DNA of 64,000 nt. It comes from Candidimonas humi. Lineage in GTDB: Bacteria > Pseudomonadota > Gammaproteobacteria > Burkholderiales > Burkholderiaceae_B. Below are positions 43,906-54,653 of the stretch, piece by piece (the stretch's first letter is position 1; each line of letters starts with the position of its first letter). The position numbers and the translations under genes are program-made. The stretch spans positions 124,001 through 188,000 of the forward strand of contig NZ_JAHTBN010000002.1 of assembly GCF_019166065.1 (NCBI RefSeq), read 5' to 3'. A model generated the notes under the pieces. That model did not search any database and was not told the DNA's origin. It saw only the letters and a list, made by a program, of their open reading frames with translations.

Positions 43906-45179
43906 TGCGCGGCGGCATGCGCGGCGCGCTGGTGGCGCTGCACCGCTGGTGCGGCCTGTTCATCGCCGGCTTCCTGTTCATCGCCGGCCTGACCGGGGCG
44001 GTGATCGCCTGGGATCACGAACTCGACGAGTGGGTCAATCCGCAGTTGTTCCTGGCCGCCTCCGGTGCGACGGACAGCCCGCTTCCACCGCTGGAGTTGG
44101 CGCGCCGGGCCGAAGCGGACGATCCGCGCCTGCGGGTCAGCTTCCTGCCGCTGACGCTGGAGCCCGGCCATACGGCGATGCTGGGTGTCGCCGCACGCAT
44201 CGACCCCGCCACCGGCGCACCTTACCCTCTGGGCTTCAACCAACTGGCTATGGACCCGGCCACCGGCCTAGTCCAGGGGCGGCGGCAGTGGGGCCAGATA
44301 TCGCTGTCGCGCGAGAACCTGCTGCCCTTCCTCTACAAACTGCACTACACCATGCATATTCCCAGGGGCTGGGGAATCGACTTCGGAGTGTGGCTAATGG
44401 GAATGGTGTCGGCGGTCTGGATTATCGACTGCTTTCTGGCGCTGTATATCTCGTTTCCCAGTGCGCGCACCTGGCGCAAGTCGCTGAGATTCCGGCTGCG
44501 CCATGGCGGCGCCAAGCTCAATTTCGATGTCCACCGCTCCGGCGGCGTGTGGGTGTGGAGCCTGCTGCTGATGCTGGCCGTGACCTCGGTGTCGCTGAAC
44601 CTGGGAACGCAAGTGATGCGGCCGCTAGTGTCGGTTTTCTCGCCCCTGACGCCCTCGCCATTCCAGTCGCGCCAAGGCAGTCGCGAGCGGGAACTGGCCG
44701 AACCGCTGCTAGACCGAGAGCAGGCCATCGCAGCAGCCGAGGCCGAGGGCCGCCACCGCGGCTGGACCACTCCCGCTGGATCCATCTTCTACGCCCAGCG
44801 CTTCGGCATCTATGGCGTGGCGTTCTTCACGCCGGAAGACGACCGGGACGACGACGGCATGGGGAATGAAGTTCTCTACCTGGACGGGGATACGGGTGCG
44901 ATCGTCGGCGCAAAGGTGCCGGGTCACGGCACCGGGGGCGACATCTTCATGCAGGCGCAGTTGCCGCTACACTCCGGCCGGCTGCTGGGCACGCCGGGGC
45001 GTGTGCTGATGTCGCTCATGGGGATTTTTGTTGCGACGCTGAGCATGACCGGTCTGGTGATCTGGGCACGCAAGCGCCGGGCACGGGCGACGCACAAGTT
45101 GCGGTCACAGGCGGCTTCTCGAACTGGCTCCGCTATATCCAATAGCCGCCCTACATCCAAGCGTGCGTCCAGATTCTAG
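43905..45179 (+). CDS. PepSY-associated membrane protein (siderophore reductase-like)
   Basis: Inner-membrane protein of 424 residues with four predicted helices: [55 protein letters not shown] and [19 protein letters not shown]. Between them are PepSY-type periplasmic domains. Relatives next to siderophore receptors (PiuB, FpvG-like) reduce ferric siderophore in the periplasm. The His-rich helix regions ([25 protein letters not shown]) could bind haem. The start overlaps the receptor stop. Its own stop codon interlocks with the ssb stop in a shared CTAG. Confidence 0.88.
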   Translation: MRGGMRGALVALHRWCGLFIAGFLFIAGLTGAVIAWDHELDEWVNPQLFLAASGATDSPLPPLELARRAEADDPRLRVSFLPLTLEPGHTAMLGVAARIDPATGAPYPLGFNQLAMDPATGLVQGRRQWGQISLSRENLLPFLYKLHYTMHIPRGWGIDFGVWLMGMVSAVWIIDCFLALYISFPSARTWRKSLRFRLRHGGAKLNFDVHRSGGVWVWSLLLMLAVTSVSLNLGTQVMRPLVSVFSPLTPSPFQSRQGSRERELAEPLLDREQAIAAAEAEGRHRGWTTPAGSIFYAQRFGIYGVAFFTPEDDRDDDGMGNEVLYLDGDTGAIVGAKVPGHGTGGDIFMQAQLPLHSGRLLGTPGRVLMSLMGIFVATLSMTGLVIWARKRRARATHKLRSQAASRTGSAISNSRPTSKRASRF

Positions 45180-45679
45180 AACGGAATATCGTCATCCATG
45201 TCGGCCAGGTTGGCCGGGGCAGACTGCGGCGCGGCCGGACGCTGGCCTTGGGACTGGGCTGGACGCGGGGCGCGTTGCTGCTGGGGCGGAGGAGCGGAAT
45301 TGCTGAAGCCGCCGCCGCCCGACGAACCCATGCCTTCGCCTTCGCGGCTGCCGAGCATTTGCATCTGGTCGGCGACGATGTCGGTGCTGTAGCGGTCGGC
45401 GCCGGTTTCCTTGTCTTGCCACTTGCGGGTCTTGAGGCGGCCTTCTACGTAGACCGAGCGGCCCTTCTTGAGGTATTCGCCGGCGATTTCCGCCAGGCGG
45501 TTATAGAACACGACCCGGTGCCATTCGGTTTCTTCCCGACGCTCGCCGGTGGCCTTGTCTTTCCATTGCGATGTGGTGGCAATGGACACGTTGCAGATTG
45601 CCGCGCCGTCGGGGCTGTAGCGGACTTCGGGGTCGCGCCCCAGGTTGCCGACGATGATGACTTTGTTGACCGATGCCAT
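45176..45679 (-). CDS. ssb: single-stranded DNA-binding protein
   Basis: SSB of 167 residues that coats single-stranded DNA during replication and repair. The OB fold covers about 1-110 ([20 protein letters not shown] at the start). A Gly/Pro/Gln-rich linker follows, and the acidic tip MDDDIPF recruits partner proteins. Its stop overlaps that of the iron-cassette membrane protein by the bases CTA. It is co-oriented with the MFS gene upstream. Confidence 0.97.
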   Translation of the reverse strand: MASVNKVIIVGNLGRDPEVRYSPDGAAICNVSIATTSQWKDKATGERREETEWHRVVFYNRLAEIAGEYLKKGRSVYVEGRLKTRKWQDKETGADRYSTDIVADQMQMLGSREGEGMGSSGGGGFSNSAPPPQQQRAPRPAQSQGQRPAAPQSAPANLADMDDDIPF

Positions 45680-46006
45680 GGCGTATCTCTACCGTAAATA
45701 GTTTCGTATAGGGTCTATTATCGACGAAATCGGGGCGATCCGATAGGGCGGCTAACGCTACAAGTGGTAGTCCGGATGGACGATCCGAGCCTGGCGGCCT
45801 GCGCGACCGGCGCACGAGCGGCGGGCAGCCACGGTTCGGGACATTCGCCGCGGCTGCGCCGCGAGGCAGACGCGATGGGCGGCGCGGGCCGGGCCGCCGC
45901 CCAAATCCTAGCGAGTAGCGAACCCCAGGATATTCCGCCGCCCGCCGTTTCAGTCGTCCCGTTTCAACCGCACACTTTCAGCCGTCCCGCTTCCGCCGCT
46001 CCCGCT
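45680..46006. other. ssb upstream region with tandem repeat
   Basis: A 327-bp gap. The ssb promoter side (about 45690-45730) is AT-rich with TATACG- and TATTTA-like -10 candidates on the minus strand. The middle is GC-rich without a supported gene. The end holds the repeat at 45948-46005. Confidence 0.5.
45948..46005. repeat. 14/15-bp degenerate tandem repeat, four units
   Basis: Units begin at 45948, 45962, 45976 and 45991, for example TTTCAGTCGTCCCG and TTTCAGCCGTCCCGC. A partial fifth copy runs into the last codons of the MFS gene. The pyrimidine-rich word resembles the repeat at 33465-33539, which also touches a stop codon. Confidence 0.6.
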
Positions 46007-47224
46007 TCAGCCATGCGAGGAATGCGACTTGAAGCCCCGGGCGACGAGGAACCAGACGAAGCTCAGGGCCGCGCCGACCAGGAACACCTTCGAAGCGTCG
46101 CCGAAGGACGCCATGAGCCCGCCGATGGCCGCGCCGGCAAACACGCCCAGCGCCTGGGCGGTGTTGTAGAAGCCCAGGGCCAAGCCCTTGAATTCGGGCG
46201 GCGCCACGCGCGAAACCAGGGAAGGCTGCAGCGCCTCCAGGATGTTGAAGGCGATGAAAAAGCCGATGAACATCACCACCAGGGTCAGGAACATGTGGCT
46301 GGCCAGCGGCATCAGGGCCAGCACCACCGCCAGGCCGGCCACGGAGACTTCCAGCGCCAGCTTGTGCGCATGCCGGGTCTCGGCGTAGAACACCGCCGGC
46401 ACCATCAGCACGAACGACATCAGGATGACCGGCAGATAGACTTCCCACAAATGCGCCGAGTCGTAGCCGCCCAGGCGGGCCAGCAGCCCGGGCGCCACCA
46501 CGAAGATGGACATCAGCACGAAGTGCAGGCAGAACACGCCGAAATTCAGGCGCAGCAGGTCGGCGTGGCGCAGCACGTCGCGCGGGCGCGCCTGCACGAT
46601 GGGCGACTTGATCTGGGGCACGGCCGGCACGACGAAGCAGGCGATCATCAGGCAGACGAAGCCCAGCAGGCTGATGGCCCAGAACAACCCGGACAAGCCG
46701 AATTCGCCCACCAGCAAGGGCGAAAGCACCAGGGAGGCGGCAAAGGATATGCCGATGGAGCCGCCCACCATGGCCATGGCGCGCGTACGCACTTCGGGGC
46801 GGGTGGCGTCGGCCACCCAGGCGGTGATGGCGGCCGAGATCGCCCCCAGGCCTTGGACCACGCGGCCGGCGATGATCCAGTCGATATTCGGGGCCAGGGC
46901 GCACATCACCCCGCCGACGATGAACAGCAGCATGCCCGCGGCGATCACGGGGCGGCGGCCGTAGCGGTCGGAGGCCATGCCCAGGGGCACCTGCAGGAAA
47001 GCCTGGGTCAGGCCATAGGCGCCCAGCGCCAGGCCGACCCGGGCGGCATCGTTGCCGCCGGGAATGGTATGGGCCGCCACGGCGAATACCGGGGTCAGCA
47101 GGAACAGGCCTAGCATGCGGCAGGCGAACAGCAGGGCCAGCATGACGCTGGCGCGCCGCTCGGTGGGCGTGAGCTTGAGGCGGGCGCGTTCGGATCGTCC
47201 GGGATGGGCGGTATGGTGAGTCAT
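46007..47224 (-). CDS. MFS transporter (drug:H+ antiporter type)
   Basis: Inner-membrane transporter of 405 residues with twelve predicted helices. Family motif A appears as PLGMASDRYGRRPVI after helix 2, and a second copy-like loop occurs mid-protein. It belongs to the DHA1-like exporters; the substrate is unknown. The pair MFS-ssb next to divergent uvrA is a familiar arrangement in Bordetella-type genomes. The His at positions 3-4 and the charged N-terminus are cytoplasmic. Confidence 0.92.
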   Translation of the reverse strand: MTHHTAHPGRSERARLKLTPTERRASVMLALLFACRMLGLFLLTPVFAVAAHTIPGGNDAARVGLALGAYGLTQAFLQVPLGMASDRYGRRPVIAAGMLLFIVGGVMCALAPNIDWIIAGRVVQGLGAISAAITAWVADATRPEVRTRAMAMVGGSIGISFAASLVLSPLLVGEFGLSGLFWAISLLGFVCLMIACFVVPAVPQIKSPIVQARPRDVLRHADLLRLNFGVFCLHFVLMSIFVVAPGLLARLGGYDSAHLWEVYLPVILMSFVLMVPAVFYAETRHAHKLALEVSVAGLAVVLALMPLASHMFLTLVVMFIGFFIAFNILEALQPSLVSRVAPPEFKGLALGFYNTAQALGVFAGAAIGGLMASFGDASKVFLVGAALSFVWFLVARGFKSHSSHG

Positions 47225-47529
47225 AAAGGGGGACTCTTTCTGAAAACGAGAGGTACGGCGCGGGCCTGCGGTCCGTTACGTACGGGATTGCAATACAAGG
47301 AGGCCCTGCGCGCGGCCGTAGGCCGCATACGGCACAAGCAGTACGGCAAGGCGAAGCAACGCCTGTGTCTTGTCATTGCATACCGATACAGGCGCCTTCG
47401 GGATCAGACCTGCCGCCCGTGATCGGGTTCCCCTGCCAGGGGCTGGCCTGGGGGTCGACAGGGCCGGGAGCAAAGATCGGGCCTGCGCGCTATAGTAACA
47501 AGTTAGCCTTTGGATTACCTGAAAGATTG
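47225..47529. other. divergent region between MFS gene and uvrA
   Basis: A 305-bp gap. TATAGT at 47491-47496 is a likely -10 box for uvrA; the -35 is poor. I looked for a LexA (SOS) box and did not find a convincing one. The MFS-proximal part shows nothing I recognise. Confidence 0.45.
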
Positions 47530-50388
47530 ATGGACGCGATTCGCATCCGTGGTGCCCGCACGCACAACCTGAAAAATATCTCCGTCGACCTGCCGCGGCG
47601 CAAGCTGGTGGTGGTGACGGGCTTGTCGGGCTCCGGCAAGTCTTCGCTTGCCTTCGACACGCTGTACGCAGAGGGGCAGCGGCGCTATGTCGAGAGCCTG
47701 TCGGCCTACGCGCGCCAGTTCCTGCAATTGATGGACAAGCCCGACGTGGACCTGATAGAGGGGCTGTCGCCGGCGATCTCCATCGAGCAGAAGTCGGCGG
47801 GGCACAACCCGCGCTCGACGGTGGGCACGATTACCGAAATCCACGACTACCTGCGCCTGCTGTATGCGCGTGTGGGCACGCCCTATTGTCCCGAACACGG
47901 CCTGCCGCTGCAGGCCCAGAACGTCAGCCAGATGGTGGACAAGGTGCTGGCCTGGGCTCCCGATACACGCCTGGCCATCCTGGCGCCGCTGGCGCGTTCG
48001 CGCAAGGGCAGCTTCGAGGAACAGTGCGCGGAACTGCAGTCGCAGGGCTATGTGCGCGTGCGGGTCGACGGCGAAATGATGGCCCTGGACCAGCTCGGGC
48101 CCTTGAAGAAAACCGAAAAGCACGACATCGATGTGGTCATAGACCGCCTGCGCGTGCGCCCCGAAAGCCAGCAGCGCCTGGCCGAAAGCTTCGAAACCGC
48201 CCTGGGCCTGGCCGAAGGCCGCGCGGTGGCGCTGAACATGGATACCGGCGAAGAGCAGGCCTTCTCCAGCCGCTACGCCTGTCCGCTGTGCCACCGCAGC
48301 CTCACCGAGCTGGAACCGCGCCTGTTCAGCTTCAATAATCCGGTAGGGGCGTGCCCCACCTGCGACGGCCTGGGGCACGTGGAATTCTTCGACCCCAAGC
48401 GGGTGGTGGCTTTTCCCGAACTGAGCCTGGCGAGCGGCGCGATCCACGGCTGGGACCGCCGCAACGCCTTCACCCACACGCTGCTCACCAGCCTGGCGGC
48501 GCATTACGGCTTCGATATCGACACCCCCTTCGAAGACCTGGCGCCAGAAGTGCAGCAGCATGTGCTGTACGGCTCCGGCAAGGAAGAAATCCCCTTCCTG
48601 TACCTGAACGAGAAGGGCCGCTCCACGATCAAGAAGCACGTCTTCGAGGGGATCATCCCCAACCTGGAACGGCGCTGGCGCGAAACCGACTCCAATGCGG
48701 TGCGCGAAGAGCTCGGCAAGCTGCGCCACGTCAAGACGTGCCCGGCCTGCGGCGGCTCGCGCCTGCGCCCCGAGGCGCGCAATGTGCTGATCGGCGACGA
48801 GCCCGGCGCCGGCGAACGGCGCGGCCGCGCCATCTTCGAGGTCGAGGCCATGCCGCTGTCGGCCTGCCTGGACTGGTTCGAGGCCCTGGAACTGAGCGGC
48901 GCCAAGAAAGAAATCGCCGAGCGCATCGTGCGCGAGATCAAGGCGCGCCTGGAATTCCTGAACAACGTGGGCCTGAGCTACTTGTCGCTGGACCGCAGCG
49001 CCGACACGATTTCCGGCGGCGAGGCCCAGCGCATCCGGCTGGCCAGCCAGATCGGCTCGGGGCTGACCGGCGTGATGTACGTGCTGGACGAACCGTCCAT
49101 CGGGCTGCACCAGCGCGACAACGACCGCCTGATCGACACCCTGCGCCACCTGCGCGACCTGGGCAATAGCGTCATCGTGGTCGAGCACGACGAGGACATG
49201 ATCCGTTCGGCCGATTTCGTGCTCGACATGGGTCCCGGCGCCGGCGAGCATGGCGGCTGCGTGGTCGCCAGCGGCACGCCGCAGGCGCTGATCGAGAATC
49301 CCGAATCGCTCACCGGCCAGTATCTGAGCGGCGCGCGGCGCATCGGCGTACCGGCGCGCCGCCCTGTGAATGACGAGCTGCCGTGGCTGCGGCTGAAGGG
49401 CTGCACCGGCAACAACCTCAAGTCGGTCGACCTGGCGCTGCCTGCCGGGCGCCTGGTGTGCATCACCGGCGTCTCGGGTTCGGGCAAGTCGACGCTGATC
49501 AACGACACGCTGGTCGCCGCAGTCGCCCGCCAGTTGCACCGGGCCCAGGCCGAACCGGCACCCTACGAATCGCTGGAAGGCCTGTCGCACTACGACAAGA
49601 TCATCAACGTCGACCAGAGCCCCATAGGGCGCACGCCGCGCAGTAACCCGGCCACCTATACCGGCATGTTCACGCCGATCCGCGAGCTGTTCGCCGGCGT
49701 GCCCGAGTCGCGCACCCGCGGCTACGACCCCGGACGCTTCTCGTTCAACGTCAAGGGCGGGCGCTGCGAGGCCTGCCAGGGCGACGGCGTAGTCAAGGTC
49801 GAGATGCACTTCCTGCCCGACATGTACGTGCCCTGCGATGTCTGCGGCGGCCGGCGCTACAACCGCGAGACCCTGGAAATCCGCTACCGCGGGCGCACCA
49901 TCAGCGAAGTGCTGGACATGACCGTGGAACAGGCGCTGCAGTACTTCGAGGCCGTGCCCACCGTGGCGCGCAAGCTCAATACCCTGATGGACGTGGGCCT
50001 GTCCTATGTGCGCCTGGGCCAGAGCGCCACCACGCTGTCCGGTGGCGAGGCGCAGCGCGTCAAACTGTCGCAGGAACTGTCCAAGCGCAGCACCGGACGC
50101 ACCCTGTATATCCTGGACGAGCCCACTACCGGGCTGCACTTCCACGATATCGCCATGCTGCTGGACGTGCTGCGCCGGCTGGTGGACGCCGGCAACACCG
50201 TGGTCATCATCGAGCACAACCTGGACGTCATCAAGACGGCCGACTGGGTGGTGGACATGGGGCCGGAAGGCGGCGACGGCGGCGGACGCATCGTGGCGCA
50301 GGGCACGCCCGAAGACATCGCCGCCAATCCCGCCAGCCACACGGGGCACTACCTGAAGGCCATCCTGGACGCGGCGCCCGTGGCCTGA
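47530..50388 (+). CDS. uvrA: excinuclease ABC subunit A
   Basis: DNA-damage sensor of nucleotide excision repair, 952 residues. Two ABC ATPase units are intact: Walker [11 protein letters not shown] near residue 32 and [10 protein letters not shown] near 648, with signatures ISGGEAQRI and LSGGEAQRV. Zinc-binding cysteines are in [10 protein letters not shown]...CPTC and CEACQGDG...CDVC. I chose ATG 47530, which gives the standard beginning [17 protein letters not shown]; the frame is open for 55 more codons upstream without family resemblance. Confidence 0.97.
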   Translation: MDAIRIRGARTHNLKNISVDLPRRKLVVVTGLSGSGKSSLAFDTLYAEGQRRYVESLSAYARQFLQLMDKPDVDLIEGLSPAISIEQKSAGHNPRSTVGTITEIHDYLRLLYARVGTPYCPEHGLPLQAQNVSQMVDKVLAWAPDTRLAILAPLARSRKGSFEEQCAELQSQGYVRVRVDGEMMALDQLGPLKKTEKHDIDVVIDRLRVRPESQQRLAESFETALGLAEGRAVALNMDTGEEQAFSSRYACPLCHRSLTELEPRLFSFNNPVGACPTCDGLGHVEFFDPKRVVAFPELSLASGAIHGWDRRNAFTHTLLTSLAAHYGFDIDTPFEDLAPEVQQHVLYGSGKEEIPFLYLNEKGRSTIKKHVFEGIIPNLERRWRETDSNAVREELGKLRHVKTCPACGGSRLRPEARNVLIGDEPGAGERRGRAIFEVEAMPLSACLDWFEALELSGAKKEIAERIVREIKARLEFLNNVGLSYLSLDRSADTISGGEAQRIRLASQIGSGLTGVMYVLDEPSIGLHQRDNDRLIDTLRHLRDLGNSVIVVEHDEDMIRSADFVLDMGPGAGEHGGCVVASGTPQALIENPESLTGQYLSGARRIGVPARRPVNDELPWLRLKGCTGNNLKSVDLALPAGRLVCITGVSGSGKSTLINDTLVAAVARQLHRAQAEPAPYESLEGLSHYDKIINVDQSPIGRTPRSNPATYTGMFTPIRELFAGVPESRTRGYDPGRFSFNVKGGRCEACQGDGVVKVEMHFLPDMYVPCDVCGGRRYNRETLEIRYRGRTISEVLDMTVEQALQYFEAVPTVARKLNTLMDVGLSYVRLGQSATTLSGGEAQRVKLSQELSKRSTGRTLYILDEPTTGLHFHDIAMLLDVLRRLVDAGNTVVIIEHNLDVIKTADWVVDMGPEGGDGGGRIVAQGTPEDIAANPASHTGHYLKAILDAAPVA

Positions 50389-50419
50389 CACCGGCCGCCC
50401 GGCCGGCACCACTTGCGGC

Positions 50420-51190
50420 CTACCACAGCACCGTCTCATCCCCCAGGGCGCGGCCCATGTCGATGGCCGCCTGCTTCAGTACCGGCACCGATTCCAGCAG
50501 GAAATCCATGGACGTACGTGCCGTGGGGCCGTGGCAGGCCACCGCGGCGATGACCCTGCCCCGGGCGTCCAGCACCGGCACGGCCACGGCCACCATGCCC
50601 AGCACGAATTCCTCGCGATCCATGCCCAGGCCGCGCCGGCGGATGCCGTCGAGTTCGGCCTCGAGCTGGGCGCGACCGGTCAGCGTGCGCGGCGTGTGGC
50701 GCTCGAGCCGGATGCGGTCCAGCACCTGGGCGCGGTGCGCCGGCTCCATGCTGGCCAGCATCAGCTTGCCGCTGGCCGTGCAATGCAACGGCACATGGAT
50801 ACCCACGTCCATTTTCAGGCGCAGCAACTGCGAAGTCTCGACGCGTTCCAGGTAGCGGATCTCGTCGCCCTCCAGGGCGGTCAGGTTGCAGGTCTCGCCC
50901 AGCTCCCGCACCAGTTGCATGAGTATGGCACGCGAAGAGCGCGAGAAATGCGGCGTGCGCAAGGTGGCCAGGGCGAGCTGGGTGGCGCGCGGCCCCAGCA
51001 CGTAGCCCCGTTCATTGGGCGCTTGGACCACCAGGCCCGACTCCACCAGCGACTGCAGCGTGCGCATCAGGGTGGTCTTGGGCAGGTCCAGCCGCTGCGC
51101 AAGCTGCGCCAGGGTCTGGGGATGCTGCGCGCACGCCAGTTGCTCCAGCAGATAGGGAACCCGCAGATAGCGGCTGACCGGGTTGGACAT
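50420..51190 (-). CDS. IclR family transcriptional regulator
   Basis: Regulator of 256 residues. A winged HTH (TLAQLAQRLDLPKTTLMRTL) is followed by the IclR effector domain (GDEIRYLERVETSQLLR, GIHVPLHCTASGKLMLAS and VAVPVLDARGRVIAAV). It is divergent from the GMC oxidoreductase gene with a strong inverted repeat exactly midway between. It probably controls the oxidoreductase-transporter pair. I chose ATG 51190, where homology begins. Confidence 0.93.
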   Translation of the reverse strand: MSNPVSRYLRVPYLLEQLACAQHPQTLAQLAQRLDLPKTTLMRTLQSLVESGLVVQAPNERGYVLGPRATQLALATLRTPHFSRSSRAILMQLVRELGETCNLTALEGDEIRYLERVETSQLLRLKMDVGIHVPLHCTASGKLMLASMEPAHRAQVLDRIRLERHTPRTLTGRAQLEAELDGIRRRGLGMDREEFVLGMVAVAVPVLDARGRVIAAVACHGPTARTSMDFLLESVPVLKQAAIDMGRALGDETVLW

Positions 51191-51502
51191 GGCGTGACTG
51201 TGCCTGTTCGCTCGCACCAAGACCTGTCCGCGCTCCGGAAGAGATGCCGCAAGACCGCAAAAAAGCCCTGGAAAAGGAGTGGGCCGCATGCCCGGCGGGC
51301 ATGTGGGCGGCCGCAATCCTCCACTAATGAAACACTGGCGAAACTTTCTGTTCCGCCAGTGAAATTCCCGCAGATTCTAGCTTGTGGCCCACTCAAAAAT
51401 CAATAAACATGAGATGAATAGTTCCAATAAATACACATAGAGAGATATCGCGCGCGGCTGCCAGGTTCCCGGCCGCGCCCGGGCGCGTAGGCAGGAGACA
51501 TC
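51191..51502. other. divergent IclR/GMC control region
   Basis: A 312-bp gap. It contains the operator-like dyad at 51333-51361 and an AT-rich tract at about 51385-51450 that is a likely promoter zone for the rightward genes. No gene is supported. Confidence 0.6.
51333..51361. promoter_or_regulatory. candidate IclR operator
   Basis: An inverted repeat with 12-bp arms CACTGGCGAAAC and GTTCCGCCAGTG separated by TTTCT, with one mismatch. It is about 142 bp from both divergent start codons. Confidence 0.6.
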
Positions 51503-53119
51503 ATGGCGGACAAGGTGGACTACATCATCGTCGGCGGCGGATCGGCCGGCTGCGTCCTGGCAAATCGCCTCAGCGAGAACGGCAAATATTCCGTGTGCCT
51601 CCTGGAGGCCGGGCCGCCGGACCGCAATATCTGGATCCACATCCCCATCGGCTACGGCAAGACGATGTTCCACAAGACGCTGAACTGGGGCTTCTATACG
51701 GATCCGGACCCCAATATGCTGGGGCGCAAGATCTATTGGCCGCGCGGCCGCACGCTGGGCGGCTCCAGCTCGATCAACGGCCTGATCTATATCCGCGGCC
51801 AGAAGCAGGACTACGATCGCTGGGCCGGGCAGGGCAACCCCGGCTGGGGCTGGGACGACTGCCTGCCGTACTTTCGCAAGCTGGAAAACAATGACCTGGG
51901 CCCCGGCCCCACCCGCGGCACGCAAGGGCCCTTGAACGCCTCGTCCATCAAGACCCCGCACCCGCTGGTCGAGGCGCTGATCCGCGCCGGCGATACGCTG
52001 GGCCTGCGCAGGCTGCAGGACTTCAACACCGGCGACCTGGAAGGCGTGGGCTACTACCAGCTCACCACTCGCAACGGCAAACGCTGCTCGACCGCCGTGG
52101 CGTACCTGGACCCTGCCCGCGGGCGCCCCAAGCTGCGCATCGAGACCGACGCCCAGGTCATGGCGGTGACCATGCAGGGCAAGCGCGCCACCGGCGTGCG
52201 CTACCGCAAGGGCGGCACGCAGCGCACCCTGGCGGCCAATCGGGAAGTGATCCTGTCGGCCGGGGCGATCCAGTCGCCGCAGTTGCTGCAGCTCTCGGGC
52301 CTGGGGCCCGCCGAACTGCTGGCCGAACACGGCATCCCCGTGGTCAAGGACATGTCCGGCGTGGGCAAGAACCTGCAGGACCATCTGCAAATACGCCTGA
52401 TCTACGAGGTCAACAAGCCCATCACTACCAATGACCAGTTGCGCAGCCTCTGGGGCCAGGCGCGCATCGGCTTGCAATGGCTGCTGTTCCGAGGCGGCCC
52501 CCTGGCCATAGGCATCAACCAGGGGGCGGTGTTCTGCCGCGCCATGCCGGAAAGCGCCACGCCCGATATTCAATTCCATTTCGGCACGCTATCGGCCGAC
52601 ATGGCCGGCGGCGACGTCCACCCGTTTTCCGGCTGCACGTATTCCGTCTGCCAATTGCGGCCCGAATCGCGCGGCGAGATCAGGATCCGTTCGGCGGACC
52701 CGTTCGAGGCCCCGTCCATGCAGCCCAATTACCTCTCGGCCGAGCTGGATCGGCGCACCGCGGTAGCTGCCGTGAAGTACGCGCGCAGGCTGGCCGCCGC
52801 CGCGCCGCTGAGCCAACTGATGGAACGCGAATACCGGCCCGGCCCGGACGTGCGCAGCGACGACGAAATCCTGCATTTCTGCCGCGAATACGGGGCGACC
52901 ATCTTCCACCCATCGGGCACCGCCAGGATGGGCCCGGCATCCGATCCCGGCGCGGTCGTCGACGCCCGCCTGAAAGTGCACGGCATCGACGGCCTGCGCG
53001 TGGTCGACGCATCAATCATGCCTACGCTGGTTTCCGGCAACACCAATGTGCCCGTGGTCATGGTCGCGGAACGCGCTGCGGATTTCATCCTGCAGGACGC
53101 CACCGGGCGGAATACATGA
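51503..53119 (+). CDS. GMC family FAD-dependent oxidoreductase (choline dehydrogenase-like)
   Basis: Flavoprotein of 538 residues oxidising an alcohol. The FAD-binding start is YIIVGGGSAGCVLANRL, the GMC signatures are GRTLGGSSSINGLIYIRG and GAIQSPQLLQLSGLGP, and the active-site His/Asn pair is in FHPSGTARMG and SGNTNVPVVMVAE. The acceptor is likely quinone or another carrier rather than oxygen. It is followed by an MHS-type transporter that may import the substrate. The alcohol cannot be identified from sequence. Confidence 0.93.
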   Translation: MADKVDYIIVGGGSAGCVLANRLSENGKYSVCLLEAGPPDRNIWIHIPIGYGKTMFHKTLNWGFYTDPDPNMLGRKIYWPRGRTLGGSSSINGLIYIRGQKQDYDRWAGQGNPGWGWDDCLPYFRKLENNDLGPGPTRGTQGPLNASSIKTPHPLVEALIRAGDTLGLRRLQDFNTGDLEGVGYYQLTTRNGKRCSTAVAYLDPARGRPKLRIETDAQVMAVTMQGKRATGVRYRKGGTQRTLAANREVILSAGAIQSPQLLQLSGLGPAELLAEHGIPVVKDMSGVGKNLQDHLQIRLIYEVNKPITTNDQLRSLWGQARIGLQWLLFRGGPLAIGINQGAVFCRAMPESATPDIQFHFGTLSADMAGGDVHPFSGCTYSVCQLRPESRGEIRIRSADPFEAPSMQPNYLSAELDRRTAVAAVKYARRLAAAAPLSQLMEREYRPGPDVRSDDEILHFCREYGATIFHPSGTARMGPASDPGAVVDARLKVHGIDGLRVVDASIMPTLVSGNTNVPVVMVAERAADFILQDATGRNT

Positions 53120-53294
53120 ATACCGGCCCGGCCGCAGCGTCTGCGGCCGGGCATGCACAAACAAGAAAGGCCCTGCCCCGCGAGGGCGCGCCGCCGCTGC
53201 ACTCACTCCAGCCCCGTCCGCGCCGCGGCGGGGTTGGCCGAACCGGGCCCAGCCCGACATCGCAGTCATTGCCAAAGGCATAGGGGACAAATAC

Positions 53295-54653
53295 ATGGAC
53301 ACTACGAATCAACGCGATGACCCTCACAGGCATCTCATCGGCAAGGTCGTCGCCTCGTCGCTGGTCGGAACGACGATCGAATGGTACGACTTCTTCCTGT
53401 ACGGCATCATCGCCGGCGTCGTCTTCAACAAGCTGTACTTTCCCGGCCACGATCCGCTGGTCAGCACGCTGCTGGCATACGCCACTTTCGCCGTGGGCTT
53501 CGTGGCGCGGCCGGTGGGCGGCGTCATCTTCGGTCACTTCGGAGACCGCATAGGCCGCAAGAGCATGCTGATCTTCACGCTGATACTGATGGGCGTGGCC
53601 ACATTCCTGATCGCCCTGATTCCCTCGTACGATTCGATCGGCATCTGGGCGCCCATCCTGCTGCTGCTGTGCCGCATCGTGCAGGGCCTGGGGCTGGGCG
53701 GGGAATGGGGCGGCTCGGTGCTCATGACCTATGAGTACGCCAAGCCGGGGCGCCACGGCCTGTATGCCTCGATACCGCAGATCGGCCTGTCGATCGGCCT
53801 GTGCCTGGCCTCGGGCGTGGTGGCGCTGCTTTCCGGCCTGCTCAGCAACGAGGCGTTCCTCGCCTGGGGCTGGCGCATCGCGTTCGGGCTCTCTGCCTTG
53901 CTGGTGATAATCGGCATCTACATACGCCTGGTGGTGCAGGAAACGCCCGAGTTCGCCAAGATCAAGGCGGCCAATGCCGAGGTCCGGGTTCCCTTCATGG
54001 ACATGCTCAGGCGCTACCCCGGCAATATCCTCAAGGGCATGGGCGCGCGCTACATCGACGGCGTCTTCTTCAATGTCTTCGCCGTATTCGCAATCGCCTA
54101 CCTGGCCAACACGGTGAAGATCAACCGTACCGAGGCCCTGGTCGGCGTGATGGCGGCGGCAGTGGTGATGTGCTTCTTCATCCCGCTGTTCGGCCACATC
54201 TCGGACAAGGTGGGCCGCGTACGCACCTACTTCTGGGGCTCGCTCATCACCGGATTCTCGGCACTGCCGGCGTTCTGGATCATGCACAATTATTCCGGCC
54301 ACATCATGGCGGTATGGCTGTCCATCGTGATCCCCTTCGGCATACTCTACGCCTCGATCTACGGCCCCGAGGCGGCGCTGTTCTGCGAGCTGTTCGACAC
54401 CAAGGTGCGCTACACGGGGATCTCGTTCGTCTACCAGTTCTCGGGCATCTTCGCCTCGGGGATCACGCCCATGATCGCCACGGCCCTGCTCAAGGCGAAC
54501 AACGGGCAACCCTGGTACATCGTGGCGTACGTGATCTTCGCGGGCGTGGTCTCGGCCATCAGCGCCTTGCTGATAGGCCGGACGGCTGCGCCCACGGGGG
54601 CCGGCGCGCCGGCGCGCGCGTCTACATACGGAACAACTGCTCGTGTTCCCTGA
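53295..54653 (+). CDS. MFS transporter, metabolite:H+ symporter (MHS) family
   Basis: Inner-membrane symporter of 452 residues with twelve predicted helices. The MHS beginning is [19 protein letters not shown], motif A is [14 protein letters not shown], and the family stretch [14 protein letters not shown] is present. Members take up carboxylates, shikimate, betaine or proline. Start ATG 53295 with AGGGGA upstream. Its last 32 bases overlap the convergent dgt gene, so the C-terminal tail may be a late extension. Confidence 0.92.
   Translation: MDTTNQRDDPHRHLIGKVVASSLVGTTIEWYDFFLYGIIAGVVFNKLYFPGHDPLVSTLLAYATFAVGFVARPVGGVIFGHFGDRIGRKSMLIFTLILMGVATFLIALIPSYDSIGIWAPILLLLCRIVQGLGLGGEWGGSVLMTYEYAKPGRHGLYASIPQIGLSIGLCLASGVVALLSGLLSNEAFLAWGWRIAFGLSALLVIIGIYIRLVVQETPEFAKIKAANAEVRVPFMDMLRRYPGNILKGMGARYIDGVFFNVFAVFAIAYLANTVKINRTEALVGVMAAAVVMCFFIPLFGHISDKVGRVRTYFWGSLITGFSALPAFWIMHNYSGHIMAVWLSIVIPFGILYASIYGPEAALFCELFDTKVRYTGISFVYQFSGIFASGITPMIATALLKANNGQPWYIVAYVIFAGVVSAISALLIGRTAAPTGAGAPARASTYGTTARVP

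Noticed and set aside
47225-47529. Possible LexA box ahead of uvrA
   Set aside because: CTGTGTC and a distant ATACAG are too far apart for an SOS box, and no CTGT-N8-ACAG match was found.
47515-50439. Long open frame antisense to uvrA
   Set aside because: A shadow of uvrA; the predicted protein is His/Ala/Gln-rich without recognisable motifs.
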